Shown here one piece after another: positions 44,554 through 53,079 of a stretch of 64,000 nucleotides of DNA. This DNA comes from Acidimicrobiia bacterium. Its GTDB lineage: Bacteria; Actinomycetota; Acidimicrobiia; Spongiisociales; Spongiisociaceae. Where the stretch lies: contig JAGWAN010000002.1 in NCBI GenBank assembly GCA_021296345.1, positions 27,040 to 91,039 of the forward strand. Reading direction: 5' to 3'. Positions within the stretch are counted from its first letter, which is position 1. Every line of letters starts with the position of its first letter. Below the pieces are notes generated by a model. That model did not search any database and had not been told where the DNA came from. It saw only the letters and a list, made by a program, of their open reading frames with translations. Position numbers and translations under genes: made by a program.

Positions 44554-44603
44554 AACCAGCCCCACTACTGGCAGCGCGAAGCACGAGGAAAGGCCGACTT
44601 GCC

Positions 44604-45305
44604 ATGACGAGAAGTGTTCGAAGTGCGCTCGTCACCGGAGCCGCGCGAGGCGTTGGACACGCAACCTGCCTGGCACTGGCCGAGCGAGGCTACGAGGTTG
44701 TGGGCGTCGACATCCGCGAACAGCGTTTGAACGGAGCTACGGCCACTATCAGCGCCGACCTGAGCGATCCATCGGATTGCGACAAGGTGATCGCTGAGGC
44801 TGGGAGGATCGACGTCCTCGTAACCGCTCACGGCCTGCTCGAGCCGCGAACAATCGAAGAGACAACAGTCGAAGACTTCGATCGAGCGGTGAGCGTGAAC
44901 CTACGTTCTGTGTTCCTTCTGTGTCAAGGGACCGCACCGTCCATGGCCGCGGCGGGATGGGGGCGTATCATCAATTTCTCCAGCGTCGTCGCCCGGACCG
45001 GGGGGGTGGCGTCCGCGCCCTACGCCGCAGCGAAGGCCGGCGTCATCGCGCTCACGAAGTCGTTCGCGACGGCGTACTCGAGCCGGGGCGTCACCTGCAA
45101 TGCCGTGGCGCCCGCAGCTATCGACACCGAACTCAACGCATTCCTCGATGAAGCGGGGCGGCAGAGGATCATCGATCTGGTGCCGGCCGGTCGGTTCTCG
45201 ACACCCGAGGAATTCGCGGCGCTCGTCGTGTATCTCGCCGGAAACGACGCCGGGTACATCACCGGCGCAACCATCGATATGAACGGCGGATGGGTGATGA
45301 CGTGA
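44604..45305 (+). CDS. Short-chain dehydrogenase/reductase
   Basis: 233 aa, classical SDR. The cofactor motif is 'VTGAARGVG', the catalytic residues are in 'NFSSVV' and 'PYAAAKAG' (Ser, Tyr, Lys), and 'NAVAPAAIDTEL' and 'GYITGATIDMNGGW' complete the family pattern. The Asp in 'VVGVDIRE' suggests NAD over NADP. A 3-hydroxyacyl-CoA or hydroxy-acid dehydrogenase role would fit the neighbours. GAGGAAAGG is upstream of the ATG. It opens the plus-strand operon that continues to 50144. Confidence 0.9.
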   Translation: MTRSVRSALVTGAARGVGHATCLALAERGYEVVGVDIREQRLNGATATISADLSDPSDCDKVIAEAGRIDVLVTAHGLLEPRTIEETTVEDFDRAVSVNLRSVFLLCQGTAPSMAAAGWGRIINFSSVVARTGGVASAPYAAAKAGVIALTKSFATAYSSRGVTCNAVAPAAIDTELNAFLDEAGRQRIIDLVPAGRFSTPEEFAALVVYLAGNDAGYITGATIDMNGGWVMT

Positions 45306-45387
45306 TACCAGTTTGGAGGGACTCGCGTCATGGACCAACATCCCCAACATAGAGAGATCGTCCAGATTCGCCGATACTCTGCGTGAT

Positions 45388-46512
45388 ATGGAGAAACGCT
45401 CGACAGCAGCCGAACGAGGCGAGCAACTTGCCCGCCACCTCCATGCCAACCCCGAGACGGGGCTCGCCGAGGTTGATGCTTCGGAGCGCTGTGTACGCCT
45501 GCTGAGAGAGTGGGGATTCCGCGTCGAACGCGGCATAGCCGCGCTCGATACTTCCTTCGTCGCTGAAAAGACGCTCGGTGGGGACGGTCCGACGGTCGGG
45601 CTTGTGGTCGAGTACGACGCTCTCCCCGAAGTCGGACACGGTTGTGGACACAATCTGATCTGTGGCGGGGTCATGGAAGCAGCGCTGGAGCTGGCCGACC
45701 GGTCTGATCTGGCGGGCACTCTCAAGGTGATCGGCACTCCGGCCGAGGAACTCTTCGCCGGCAAGGCGCCCATGCTCGAGGCCGGCGCCTTCGACGGTGT
45801 CGACGCTGCATTTACCTATCACCCGTCTGACGTGGTCGCGGTATTCGGGACGCTGAACGGCGCCGCTTTGTTCGAATTGGCCTTTCAAGGACAGGCGTCA
45901 CACGCGGCCAGCCGACCGTGGGACGGCCGGAGCGCTCTCGATGCAGCGACTCTCGCGGCGCACGCTCTCGCGATGGAACGCCAGTATCAACGTGACGGCT
46001 GCCGTATCCACGCGAAGGTGGAGTCTGTGTCCGGAAGCCACAATGTTCTGCCGGATATGACGAGCCTCAGGGTGAACGTTCGAGCTCCCAAAGACGATCT
46101 CCTCCAAGGTCTGATCGAGAGCGTGCAGCGCATTGCCGAAGGATCGGCCCACGCCACCGCGACCGCGGTCAGCGTGAGTCTCCTGAGCAAAGCGCGTCCC
46201 TATCTGATGCATGAGGGGCTCGCTCGACTCGCCTGGGATGTTCTGGGGATCCCTGCCGGCACTACCTACGACATCTCGGGCTCCAGTGATCTTGGTGACG
46301 TCAGCCAGGCGATCCCGACGGTGTGCGTGACCGAAGTCGGTTGGTCACCCGTAACATGGCACTCGCGCGAACTGCATGACGCCGCCGGTTCAGCAGGCGC
46401 GGTAGCGTCGATGCATCGGGCCGCAGGCGTCTTGACGAGGATGGTCGAACGGTTCGTGGCATCTCCGCACGAGTGGCTGACGGACCCGGACTTCGCGCTT
46501 CGATCGAGGTGA
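45388..46512 (+). CDS. M20-family amidohydrolase (AbgB-like)
   Basis: 374 aa. Metal-site motifs are intact: 'VGHGCGHNL', 'GTPAEELFAGKAPM', 'AAFTYHPSD', 'GSSDLGDVSQAIP', and the final His in 'VTWHSREL'. The 'GSSDxGDVS' form is like p-aminobenzoyl-glutamate hydrolase and related N-acyl amino acid hydrolases. It could free an acid from an amide before CoA activation. The frame is open to a TTG at 45313. The ATG at 45388 is favoured because an 18-codon ORF with GGAGGG (45330-45386) ends one base before it, suggesting re-initiation. Confidence 0.82.
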   Translation: MEKRSTAAERGEQLARHLHANPETGLAEVDASERCVRLLREWGFRVERGIAALDTSFVAEKTLGGDGPTVGLVVEYDALPEVGHGCGHNLICGGVMEAALELADRSDLAGTLKVIGTPAEELFAGKAPMLEAGAFDGVDAAFTYHPSDVVAVFGTLNGAALFELAFQGQASHAASRPWDGRSALDAATLAAHALAMERQYQRDGCRIHAKVESVSGSHNVLPDMTSLRVNVRAPKDDLLQGLIESVQRIAEGSAHATATAVSVSLLSKARPYLMHEGLARLAWDVLGIPAGTTYDISGSSDLGDVSQAIPTVCVTEVGWSPVTWHSRELHDAAGSAGAVASMHRAAGVLTRMVERFVASPHEWLTDPDFALRSR

Positions 46513-46521
46513 GCAACGACT

Positions 46522-48168
46522 GTGGGTAGTCAACACGAGAAGGAGCGAGATCGGACGTGGGTATCGGCGTCCGGGGTCGAGCTGGAACGCGTTTACCGCT
46601 CGCAGCATGTTGCTGATGGGCAGCGCCTCGCTGCCGGGTCTCTGCCTGGCTCAGCTCCCTTCCTGCGTGGCGCATACCCCGAGATGTACCGCGCCAAGGA
46701 CTGGCGGATCTTCCAGCTGAGTGGATTCGGTAACCCCTCCGACATGAACAAGCGAATCCGGTTCCTGCTGGACGCCGGGGAGACGGGCGTCATCGTCAAG
46801 CACGATCGGATGACGGACGACCACCTGTATGACGTCGACCACCCGGACATCGTTGAGCGTCGAGAAGACGTCGGCTTGACGGGCACGGTCACGGTCGGGC
46901 TCAGGGACTACGAGACCATCATGGATGGAATTCCGCTCGAATCCATCTACGTCAAGCCGGGCGGAGGGGTCGCACAAAGCGCCCCGTACACACTGGCGTG
47001 CTACTGGTCCACAGCCAGCCGTCGCGGGATCCCGCTCGAGAAGTTGAGGGGCACCGGTCAGAGCGACTTCTTCCTCACCTACATCGGATGCCCACCCAAA
47101 GAACAGATCCCTCCAGGTGCTGCGATGCGGCTCAACCTGGACATCATCGATTGGTGTATGGAACGGATGCCTCATTGGGTGCCGGTCTCGATTGCCGGAT
47201 ACAACGGAGCGGATTCGGGGCTCAACGCCTGGCAAGAGCTTGGGGCCGTCTTCGCCAATGCCGTCGAATACCTGGAGGCGGTGTCTGATCGAGTGGACGG
47301 CAACTACGACAGCTTTGCCCGGATGATCGGCGGCATGAATTTCCGCACCTCCATGGATCTGTTCGAGGATGCAGCGAAGCTGAGAACGGCGCGGAAGATG
47401 TGGCACGACCTGCTGACCAACCGATACGGCGTCACGGACGAACGGGCTCTTCGCCTCCGCATCCACGTCGTGACGGCCGGCAGCAACATGGCCTACCAGG
47501 AACCACTCAACAACATCGTCAGAGGGACGGTGATGGCTCTGGCGGCAGCGCTGGGAGGCACCCAATCGCTGGGAGTCTCGGGCTATGACGAGGCCATGTC
47601 CATCCCCTCTGACCACGCGCACGTGATGTCGATCCGGATCCAGCAGATCCTCCAGGAGGAGACGAACATCACCGCGGTGGCCGATCCGCTCGGGGGGTCC
47701 TTTTACATCGAGCACCTCAGCCAAGAGCTCGAGCGCCGGGCGCTCGCCTTCATGAGCGACATCGAGATGGAGGGAGGGTTCCTCTCGGTGATCGATAGTG
47801 GCTGGCTACTCGAACAGGCTGCTCGCGGCCAGATCGAGGAAATGGCGGCAATCGAGGAAGGCCGAAAGCGAATCGTCGGCACCAACGTACATCGCGCACA
47901 CGAAGAACCGATGCCAATAGATGGTTTCGAGGGTTGCTCCGGGGAGGAGACCTGGGAGAGGGCCATGCAACGCCTTACCTCGATACGACGAGAGCGACAC
48001 GGACGAGAGGTGACACGGAGGCTTCGGGATCTCGAAGCGGCGTGCCGCACAACCGAGAACGTCATCCCCCGGGTGATGCGGGCAGTGCAAGCCGACGCAA
48101 CCATCGGAGAGATAGGGGACGTATTCCGGAGCGTATTCGGCGTCTGGGACGTTCCGATGCGGTTCTGA
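46522..48168 (+). CDS. Diverged acyl-CoA mutase large subunit with altered catalytic residues
   Basis: 548 aa, MCM-like barrel without B12 domain. The backbone is clear ('PFLRGAYPEMYRAKDW', 'QEPLNNIVRGTVMALAAALGGTQSL', read as QEPLNNIVRGTVMALAAALG, and 'ADPLGGSFYIEHL'). The active site differs: Tyr89 is L66 ('FQLSGFG'), His244 is N228 ('AGYNGADSG'), the Arg207 segment is 'GCPPKEQIPP', and the 'SVAFDLxT' strand is 'GVIVKHDRMTDD'. It is therefore not a methylmalonyl-CoA mutase in the usual sense. Six bp downstream lies a B12-binding subunit, so it is still likely cobalamin-dependent. The GTG start is 9 bp after the amidohydrolase gene. Confidence 0.85.
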   Translation: MGSQHEKERDRTWVSASGVELERVYRSQHVADGQRLAAGSLPGSAPFLRGAYPEMYRAKDWRIFQLSGFGNPSDMNKRIRFLLDAGETGVIVKHDRMTDDHLYDVDHPDIVERREDVGLTGTVTVGLRDYETIMDGIPLESIYVKPGGGVAQSAPYTLACYWSTASRRGIPLEKLRGTGQSDFFLTYIGCPPKEQIPPGAAMRLNLDIIDWCMERMPHWVPVSIAGYNGADSGLNAWQELGAVFANAVEYLEAVSDRVDGNYDSFARMIGGMNFRTSMDLFEDAAKLRTARKMWHDLLTNRYGVTDERALRLRIHVVTAGSNMAYQEPLNNIVRGTVMALAAALGGTQSLGVSGYDEAMSIPSDHAHVMSIRIQQILQEETNITAVADPLGGSFYIEHLSQELERRALAFMSDIEMEGGFLSVIDSGWLLEQAARGQIEEMAAIEEGRKRIVGTNVHRAHEEPMPIDGFEGCSGEETWERAMQRLTSIRRERHGREVTRRLRDLEAACRTTENVIPRVMRAVQADATIGEIGDVFRSVFGVWDVPMRF

Positions 48169-48174
48169 GCGGCA

Positions 48175-48561
48175 ATGACGCACACCAGGATTCTGATCGC
48201 GAAGACGAGCCTCGATGGGCATTGGCGAGGGGTTATGGTCGTCGCCCGAGCGTTCAGGGACGCCGGTTTCGATGTGGTGCTCGGGGGAATGCTCCGAGCC
48301 GGCGACATCGCTCGAATGGCCGGCGACGAAGACGTACAGATCATCGGTCTGAACGTAGGGGGAAGGATCGAGGTCGTGCATCGGATCCTGGACACGCTGG
48401 ACCAAGCCGGACTCGCGGACATCCCGGTCCTGGCCGGAGGAACCATTCCACCACAGGCGATCGACGAGCTCGCCTCCCGCGGTGTCTCCGTTCATCCCCC
48501 CGGAAGCCCGCTGACCGAGATCGTCGATGCAGCGAACCGGCTTCTCGGCAGGGTCGGGTGA
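48175..48561 (+). CDS. B12-binding small subunit of an acyl-CoA mutase
   Basis: 128 aa, a stand-alone cobalamin domain. The base-off/His-on motif is D14-G-H16-W-R-G19, where H16 would coordinate cobalt. 'VLAGGTIPP' provides the Gly-Gly. The intervening SxL motif is replaced by 'GLNVGGR'. Residue 5-36 spacing matches the MCM C-terminal domain. It is the only B12 domain in the window and may serve both mutase large subunits. The stop overlaps the ligase GTG (GTGA). Confidence 0.88.
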   Translation: MTHTRILIAKTSLDGHWRGVMVVARAFRDAGFDVVLGGMLRAGDIARMAGDEDVQIIGLNVGGRIEVVHRILDTLDQAGLADIPVLAGGTIPPQAIDELASRGVSVHPPGSPLTEIVDAANRLLGRVG

Positions 48562-50144
48562 CAATCCGGATGACGAACGGACTGCCTTCCGAGTTCTTCA
48601 CCAGTCGCCTGAGACGCGCAACACTCGGTGACGTCCTGGAACGCAGGGCTCTTCGCGACAGCGACTCGCCGGCCGTGGTCGTCCATACGGGCGATCAGGG
48701 ACGCCTCAGCCTCACCTACGGGCAGTTGGACGGTCTTGTCAACCGGATGAGCCGCTCACTCCGGCGGCAGGGCATCGGGAATCGAGACGTCGTGGCGATG
48801 ATGGCCGGTAACGGACTCGACCACATCGTGACCTACTACGCCGCCCTCAAGATCGGCGCTGTCTTCACAACGCTCAACCCGAACCTGACCGAGTTCGAGA
48901 TAACGCGACAATTGGAGAGCGCTCGACCGCGCCTGATCGTCGCCGAAGAACGATTGACGCAGGTGGCCACCGGCGCTGTCGAGTCGATTGTCCCCACGAG
49001 GACGGCGAGTGACAGCGTGATTCCCGGGAGCGAACTGGCGAGCATGCTGCAGGAAGAGGAGCCGCTCGCGGACGATTGGCATGTCAGCGAGCACGATCTC
49101 GCAATGATCATTTACACATCAGGAACGGAGAGCGAGCCAAAAGGCGTTCGCATACCCCATCGGAACTTTTTGATCGCAACATCTCCTGCGTGGACCGGAG
49201 AACGGTATGTCGAGCATGATGATCGGTTCCTGCTTCTGGCCCCGATGCACACGATGGCTGGTGTCGGCACTGTCACCAACCTGATTTCGGTCGGCGCCAC
49301 GATCGTGCTCGGCGGGACCACGAAGGCGGCGCACTCCCTGGAAGTGATCGAGTCGGAGCGGATCACCAACATGTCGCAAACGCCGACCTTCTATGTCCGG
49401 CTGACCGAACACGAAAACTTCGACCGAGCCGACATTTCATCCCTCCGGCAAGCCCATACTTACGGCGGAGCAATCCCTCTTCACGTCACCGACACGATGT
49501 CGTCCCGAGTCCCGAGACTGCGTTGGGCAACGTACTGGGGGCAGACGGAGTTGAGCCAACTCGGCGCCATCGGCTACTACGGCAGCCCGGCCGAGATTCC
49601 CGGGCACGATCAGCGCTGGATCGGTCGTGCTGTGCCACAAGTAGAGGCCCGGGTGGTTGACGAAGATGATCGACCGACCGAGGTCGGCGAGCTGATTTGT
49701 CGATCCCCGGCCGTGATGGAGGGCTACCACGGCCGGCCTGACCTGACTGCTGCGGTCACCAGAGGCGGTTGGTTGCGAACCGGCGACATCGTCCGGATCG
49801 ACCAGGACATGAACCTCTTTTTCCATGACCGCAAGAAGGACGTCATCAAGTCCGGCGGATTGAATGTGTCCTCGCTGGAGGTCGAAGGTGTTCTCTCGAG
49901 GATTCCGGGCGTCCGGGAAGTGGCGGTGGTTGGCACTCCCGACCCTGTGTGGTCCGAGGCTGTCACCGCCTTCATCGTGCGAGAGGACGGCAAACCCACG
50001 GACGAGACCGAGTTGATGGCCGTGGCGCGACGGGAACTCGCGGCATTCAAGCTGCCGAAACGCATTCACTACCTGCCGGCGCTTCCAAGGGACACGCAGG
50101 GCAAGGTACTGAAAAGGCAGTTACGAGAACTTGCAGTGAATTAG
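48558..50144 (+). CDS. AMP-forming acyl-CoA synthetase (second)
   Basis: 528 aa, ANL superfamily. P-loop 'IIYTSGTESEPKGVR' has Glu-Ser-Glu in place of the common Thr-Gly-x. Also present are 'TYWGQTELSQLG', 'WLRTGDIVRIDQ', 'DRKKDVIKSGGLNVSSLEVE' and the C-terminal Lys in 'DTQGKVLKRQLRE'. It loads an acid onto CoA, presumably one handled by the mutase two genes upstream. The GTG at 48558 overlaps the preceding stop; an ATG 12 nt later is the alternative. Its TAG stop is the first triplet of a repeat-R fragment. Confidence 0.9.
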   Translation: MTIRMTNGLPSEFFTSRLRRATLGDVLERRALRDSDSPAVVVHTGDQGRLSLTYGQLDGLVNRMSRSLRRQGIGNRDVVAMMAGNGLDHIVTYYAALKIGAVFTTLNPNLTEFEITRQLESARPRLIVAEERLTQVATGAVESIVPTRTASDSVIPGSELASMLQEEEPLADDWHVSEHDLAMIIYTSGTESEPKGVRIPHRNFLIATSPAWTGERYVEHDDRFLLLAPMHTMAGVGTVTNLISVGATIVLGGTTKAAHSLEVIESERITNMSQTPTFYVRLTEHENFDRADISSLRQAHTYGGAIPLHVTDTMSSRVPRLRWATYWGQTELSQLGAIGYYGSPAEIPGHDQRWIGRAVPQVEARVVDEDDRPTEVGELICRSPAVMEGYHGRPDLTAAVTRGGWLRTGDIVRIDQDMNLFFHDRKKDVIKSGGLNVSSLEVEGVLSRIPGVREVAVVGTPDPVWSEAVTAFIVREDGKPTDETELMAVARRELAAFKLPKRIHYLPALPRDTQGKVLKRQLRELAVN

Positions 50145-50174
50145 CCCCGATCATCCATGGATGGGGGTTCGAAG
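50142..50174 (-). repeat. Repeat R, partial copy 3
   Basis: TAGCCCCGATCATCCATGG and the following GGGGGTTCGAAGG match the outer end of repeat R at 19127 (TAGCCCCGATAATTCATGG). Only about 33 bp are shared, and the ligase stop codon is part of it. Confidence 0.55.
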
Positions 50175-50197
50175 GAGAGAAGGGTAGTTTCGGGGAT

Positions 50198-51307
50198 GTG
50201 CGTGCCGTGAGTGGGTCTTCAGCCCTCTCCCAGGTCCTTGAGGGGATCGAGCCTGCCGATGCCAGGGCGATGCGAAGGGCTATGGCGAGGCAGATGATCC
50301 TGACCAAACCTCCGGGCAGCCTCGGTCGTCTGGAGGAGATCTCGGTGCAACTGGCGGGGATCTTCGCGAACCCGAGGCCGGTCATCCGGGACAAGGCGGT
50401 GATCGTGGCAGCCGGCGACCACGGCGTGGTCGCTCAGGGAGTCACGGGCTACCCCCAAGCGGTGACTGCCCAGATGGTGCGGAACTTCCTGGAGGGCGGG
50501 GCGGCGATCAGCGTCATGGCGCGCTTGGGCGGCGTGCGCCAGATAGTTGTGGATGCGGGGATCGCGTCGGCCAGGTTCCCCGACCATCCAGGGCTACGGA
50601 CGGTCCGGGTCGGGAGCGGAACGGCAGACATGAGTCAGGGCCCGGCGATGTCCAGGGAGCAGGCGGTCCGTTGCCTCGAGGCGGGCATGACTCTCGCGAG
50701 AGAAGTAGCGGCGTCGGGCGTGGACCTGATCGCTACCGGGGATATGGGCATCGGCAACACCACGCCGTCCAGCGCCATCGCCGCGACGATTACCGGCAGG
50801 CCTCCCACCGAGACAACAGGAGAAGGAACGGGCCGAAGTTCTGAGGAGTTGCGCCGCAAGACCGCGGTTGTAGCAAAGGCGCTGGAGGTCAACGCTCCTG
50901 ACGGGCTTGACCCGATCGACGTCCTGGCCAAGATCGGGGGGTTCGAGATCGGCGTGCTCGCCGGGGTGATGCTGGGAGCGGCTTCGGAGCGGCGGGCGGT
51001 CGTGCTCGACGGGTTCATCTCGGGCGCGGCCGCTCTAATCGCCTACGGCCTGAACCCGGCGGTCCGTGACTACCTGATCGCCTCCCACCGCTCCGCCGAG
51101 AAAGGCCACCGCGAGGTGCTGGCCCATATACGACTCGACCCGCTCCTGGAACTGGCGATGCGACTCGGGGAGGGAACCGGAGCGGTCCTCGCCATGGGCA
51201 TCATCGAAGCCGCCGCAGCGTGCCTCGGCCAGATGGCCACCTTCGACGAGGCGGGCGTCTCCGACCGTCCGACCGAAGGTGCGGTGGAGGAAGGGGCTGG
51301 GGGATGA
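50198..51307 (+). CDS. cobT: Nicotinate-nucleotide:dimethylbenzimidazole phosphoribosyltransferase
   Basis: 369 aa. CobT makes alpha-ribazole phosphate, the lower-ligand nucleotide of cobalamin. Diagnostic segments are 'KPPGSLGRLEEISVQLAG', 'AAGDHGVVAQGVT', 'ATGDMGIGNTTPSSAI' and 'HRSAEKGHREVL'. GTG at 50198 is taken as the start; GTG at 50207 is also possible. It opens the nucleotide-loop operon and overlaps cobS (ATGA). No cobalamin riboswitch precedes it. Confidence 0.93.
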   Translation: MRAVSGSSALSQVLEGIEPADARAMRRAMARQMILTKPPGSLGRLEEISVQLAGIFANPRPVIRDKAVIVAAGDHGVVAQGVTGYPQAVTAQMVRNFLEGGAAISVMARLGGVRQIVVDAGIASARFPDHPGLRTVRVGSGTADMSQGPAMSREQAVRCLEAGMTLAREVAASGVDLIATGDMGIGNTTPSSAIAATITGRPPTETTGEGTGRSSEELRRKTAVVAKALEVNAPDGLDPIDVLAKIGGFEIGVLAGVMLGAASERRAVVLDGFISGAAALIAYGLNPAVRDYLIASHRSAEKGHREVLAHIRLDPLLELAMRLGEGTGAVLAMGIIEAAAACLGQMATFDEAGVSDRPTEGAVEEGAGG

Positions 51308-52104
51308 GGGGGCTACGCGCCGCCATCGGCTTCCTGACCATCCTTCCCGCCGCGCCGAAGATCCCTACCGGCGGGCTGTCGAAGGCGCCGGCCTGGTTCC
51401 CGGCGGTGGGGCTGCTGCTCGGGATGATCGTCGCCGTGCTGGACGGGCTGTTCACATGGCTCGGGTTGCTGGACGGGCCTTCGTTCCTCTTGGAGGGGGT
51501 GCTGCTGGTGGCCGTGCTGGCCTTGCTGACGCGCGGCCTGCATCTGGACGGCTTCATGGACACCTGCGATGCGTTGGCGGGAGGGCACGACCGGGAGCGG
51601 CGGCTCGAACTGCTCCGGGATCCGCACGTGGGGGCCTTCTCGGTAATAGGCGTGGTCCTCCTCCTGGTGGTCAAGGTCTCATCGCTGGCCGCTCTCCCTG
51701 TGGAGAGCCGCCTCTGGGCGATCGTTCTGGTTCCCTGCCTGTCGCGCTGGGCCATCCTGGTGGTGATGGACCGGTTCCCTTACGTGCGGCGGGAGGGCCT
51801 CGGCACGCCGTTCCTCCGCGGTAGAAGCCGGCGGAGTCTGCTGGTCGGCTCGGCCGTTGCGGTGGTGGTGACCCTGGTGCTGACCGGCCCCGTCGGTCTC
51901 CTGCTGATGGCCACAGCCGGCCTCGTAGCCGGCGGGGTCGGGGCGTGGGCGAAGCGACGCATCGGCGGCGTGACCGGTGACATCTACGGCGCCGCCTGCG
52001 AGACGAGCGAGGCAGCGTTGCTCGTGCTGGCGGTGGTCCTGACGCTGGGCGATCCGGGGGCGCTCGGTTCGCCCCTGCTCGCTCTGCTGGACACGTCTGG
52101 CTGA
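51304..52104 (+). CDS. cobS: Adenosylcobinamide-GDP ribazoletransferase (cobalamin synthase)
   Basis: 266 aa integral membrane enzyme that joins adenosylcobinamide-GDP and alpha-ribazole. The conserved 'LTRGLHLDGFMDTCDAL' (Asp-rich, Mg2+) and 'LLRDPHVGAFSVIGV' are present, along with 'GVTGDIYGAACETSEAALL' near the end. Several membrane helices are visible. The ATG overlaps the cobT stop. It is shifted to a shorter start than the open frame, which extends to 51220. Confidence 0.93.
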   Translation: MRGLRAAIGFLTILPAAPKIPTGGLSKAPAWFPAVGLLLGMIVAVLDGLFTWLGLLDGPSFLLEGVLLVAVLALLTRGLHLDGFMDTCDALAGGHDRERRLELLRDPHVGAFSVIGVVLLLVVKVSSLAALPVESRLWAIVLVPCLSRWAILVVMDRFPYVRREGLGTPFLRGRSRRSLLVGSAVAVVVTLVLTGPVGLLLMATAGLVAGGVGAWAKRRIGGVTGDIYGAACETSEAALLVLAVVLTLGDPGALGSPLLALLDTSG

Positions 52105-52115
52105 GGAACTGCCGG

Positions 52116-53072
52116 ATGTGGTCGGGCGACTGGCGTATCGAGGCGGCGACCCTGCTCGTCGCGATCCTGGTGGACCTGGTAGCCCGGGAGGCGCCGCCCG
52201 CCATCCACCCGGTGGTGTGGATGGGCAAGCTGATCGCGTGGCTCGAACGACTCTTGCCCGGTCCCGATCGCAGGTTGCCCGCGCTGGTCGCCGGGGTAGG
52301 GATGGCCGCCCTCGTGCCCGCGGCTTCCGGCGGCGTTGCCTGGCTGGCGACGTCCTTCCTACGGCAAGTAGGACCGGTCGCCTATGTGATGGCGGGGTCT
52401 GTCCTACTCAGCACCACGTTCGCGGTCAGGGAGCTGGGGCGCGCCGCCAACAGGACACGCTCCTCCATGGAGTCAGGGGATGGCGAGGGGGCCCGGCGGA
52501 GCCTACGCAGCCTGGTCAGCCGCGATACGCGTGCGCTGGCGCCGCCGCTGGTGACGATGGCGGCCATCGAGTCCGTGGCCGAGAACACCACGGACAGTTT
52601 CATCGGGCCGTGGCTGGCCTTCGCCCTGTTCGGCCTGCCGGGCGCCTTCGCCTACCGGGCGATCAACACCCTGGACAGCATGATCGGCTACCGGGGTAGG
52701 TACGAATACGTAGGCAAGGCGGCTGCGAGGCTCGACGATCTGGTCAACCTGATACCGGCCCGACTGAGCGCATTGCTGATGCTGGTGGCGGGCAGGCTCC
52801 TCTGCGGGCTTCCGGCCGCCCGTGGCCGGCGGATCGCCGTCCGGGATCGTCGGTTGACCGAGAGCCCGAACGCCGGCTGGACGATCGGTGCTGCTGCCGG
52901 GCTCCTGGGGGTGGTGCTGGAGAAGGCCGGTCACTACCGGATCGGGGATGGGTTGAGGGATCCGACGGGCGCCGACATAGGCGCTTCCGTCCGGCTGGCG
53001 CTCGCAGTGGCGGCGACTGCGGTCCCGGTGATGGTGGCGGTGACGGCGCTGCGCGGATCGGGAGCGGGGTAG
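52116..53072 (+). CDS. cbiB: Adenosylcobinamide-phosphate synthase
   Basis: 318 aa membrane protein, CbiB/CobD family. It attaches (R)-1-aminopropan-2-ol phosphate to adenosylcobyric acid. Motifs are 'HPVVWMGKLIAWLE', 'SVAENTTDSFIGPW', 'RAINTLDSMIGYR', 'GKAAARLDDLVNLIPARLSA' and 'ESPNAGW'. It lies 11 bp after cobS and 7 bp before the aminotransferase-like gene, in operon order. Confidence 0.93.
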   Translation: MWSGDWRIEAATLLVAILVDLVAREAPPAIHPVVWMGKLIAWLERLLPGPDRRLPALVAGVGMAALVPAASGGVAWLATSFLRQVGPVAYVMAGSVLLSTTFAVRELGRAANRTRSSMESGDGEGARRSLRSLVSRDTRALAPPLVTMAAIESVAENTTDSFIGPWLAFALFGLPGAFAYRAINTLDSMIGYRGRYEYVGKAAARLDDLVNLIPARLSALLMLVAGRLLCGLPAARGRRIAVRDRRLTESPNAGWTIGAAAGLLGVVLEKAGHYRIGDGLRDPTGADIGASVRLALAVAATAVPVMVAVTALRGSGAG

Positions 53073-53079
53073 TAGGCGC

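Noticed and set aside
47934..48557. Upstream extension of the second acyl-CoA ligase frame into the mutase and B12-subunit genes
   Set aside because: The extension is Arg-rich shadow sequence of two well-supported genes; the GTGA overlap at 48558 sets the start.
50160..50175. GGGGGTTCGAAGG resembling a tRNA T-loop
   Set aside because: No acceptor, anticodon or D-stem can be formed around it, and it is part of repeat R.
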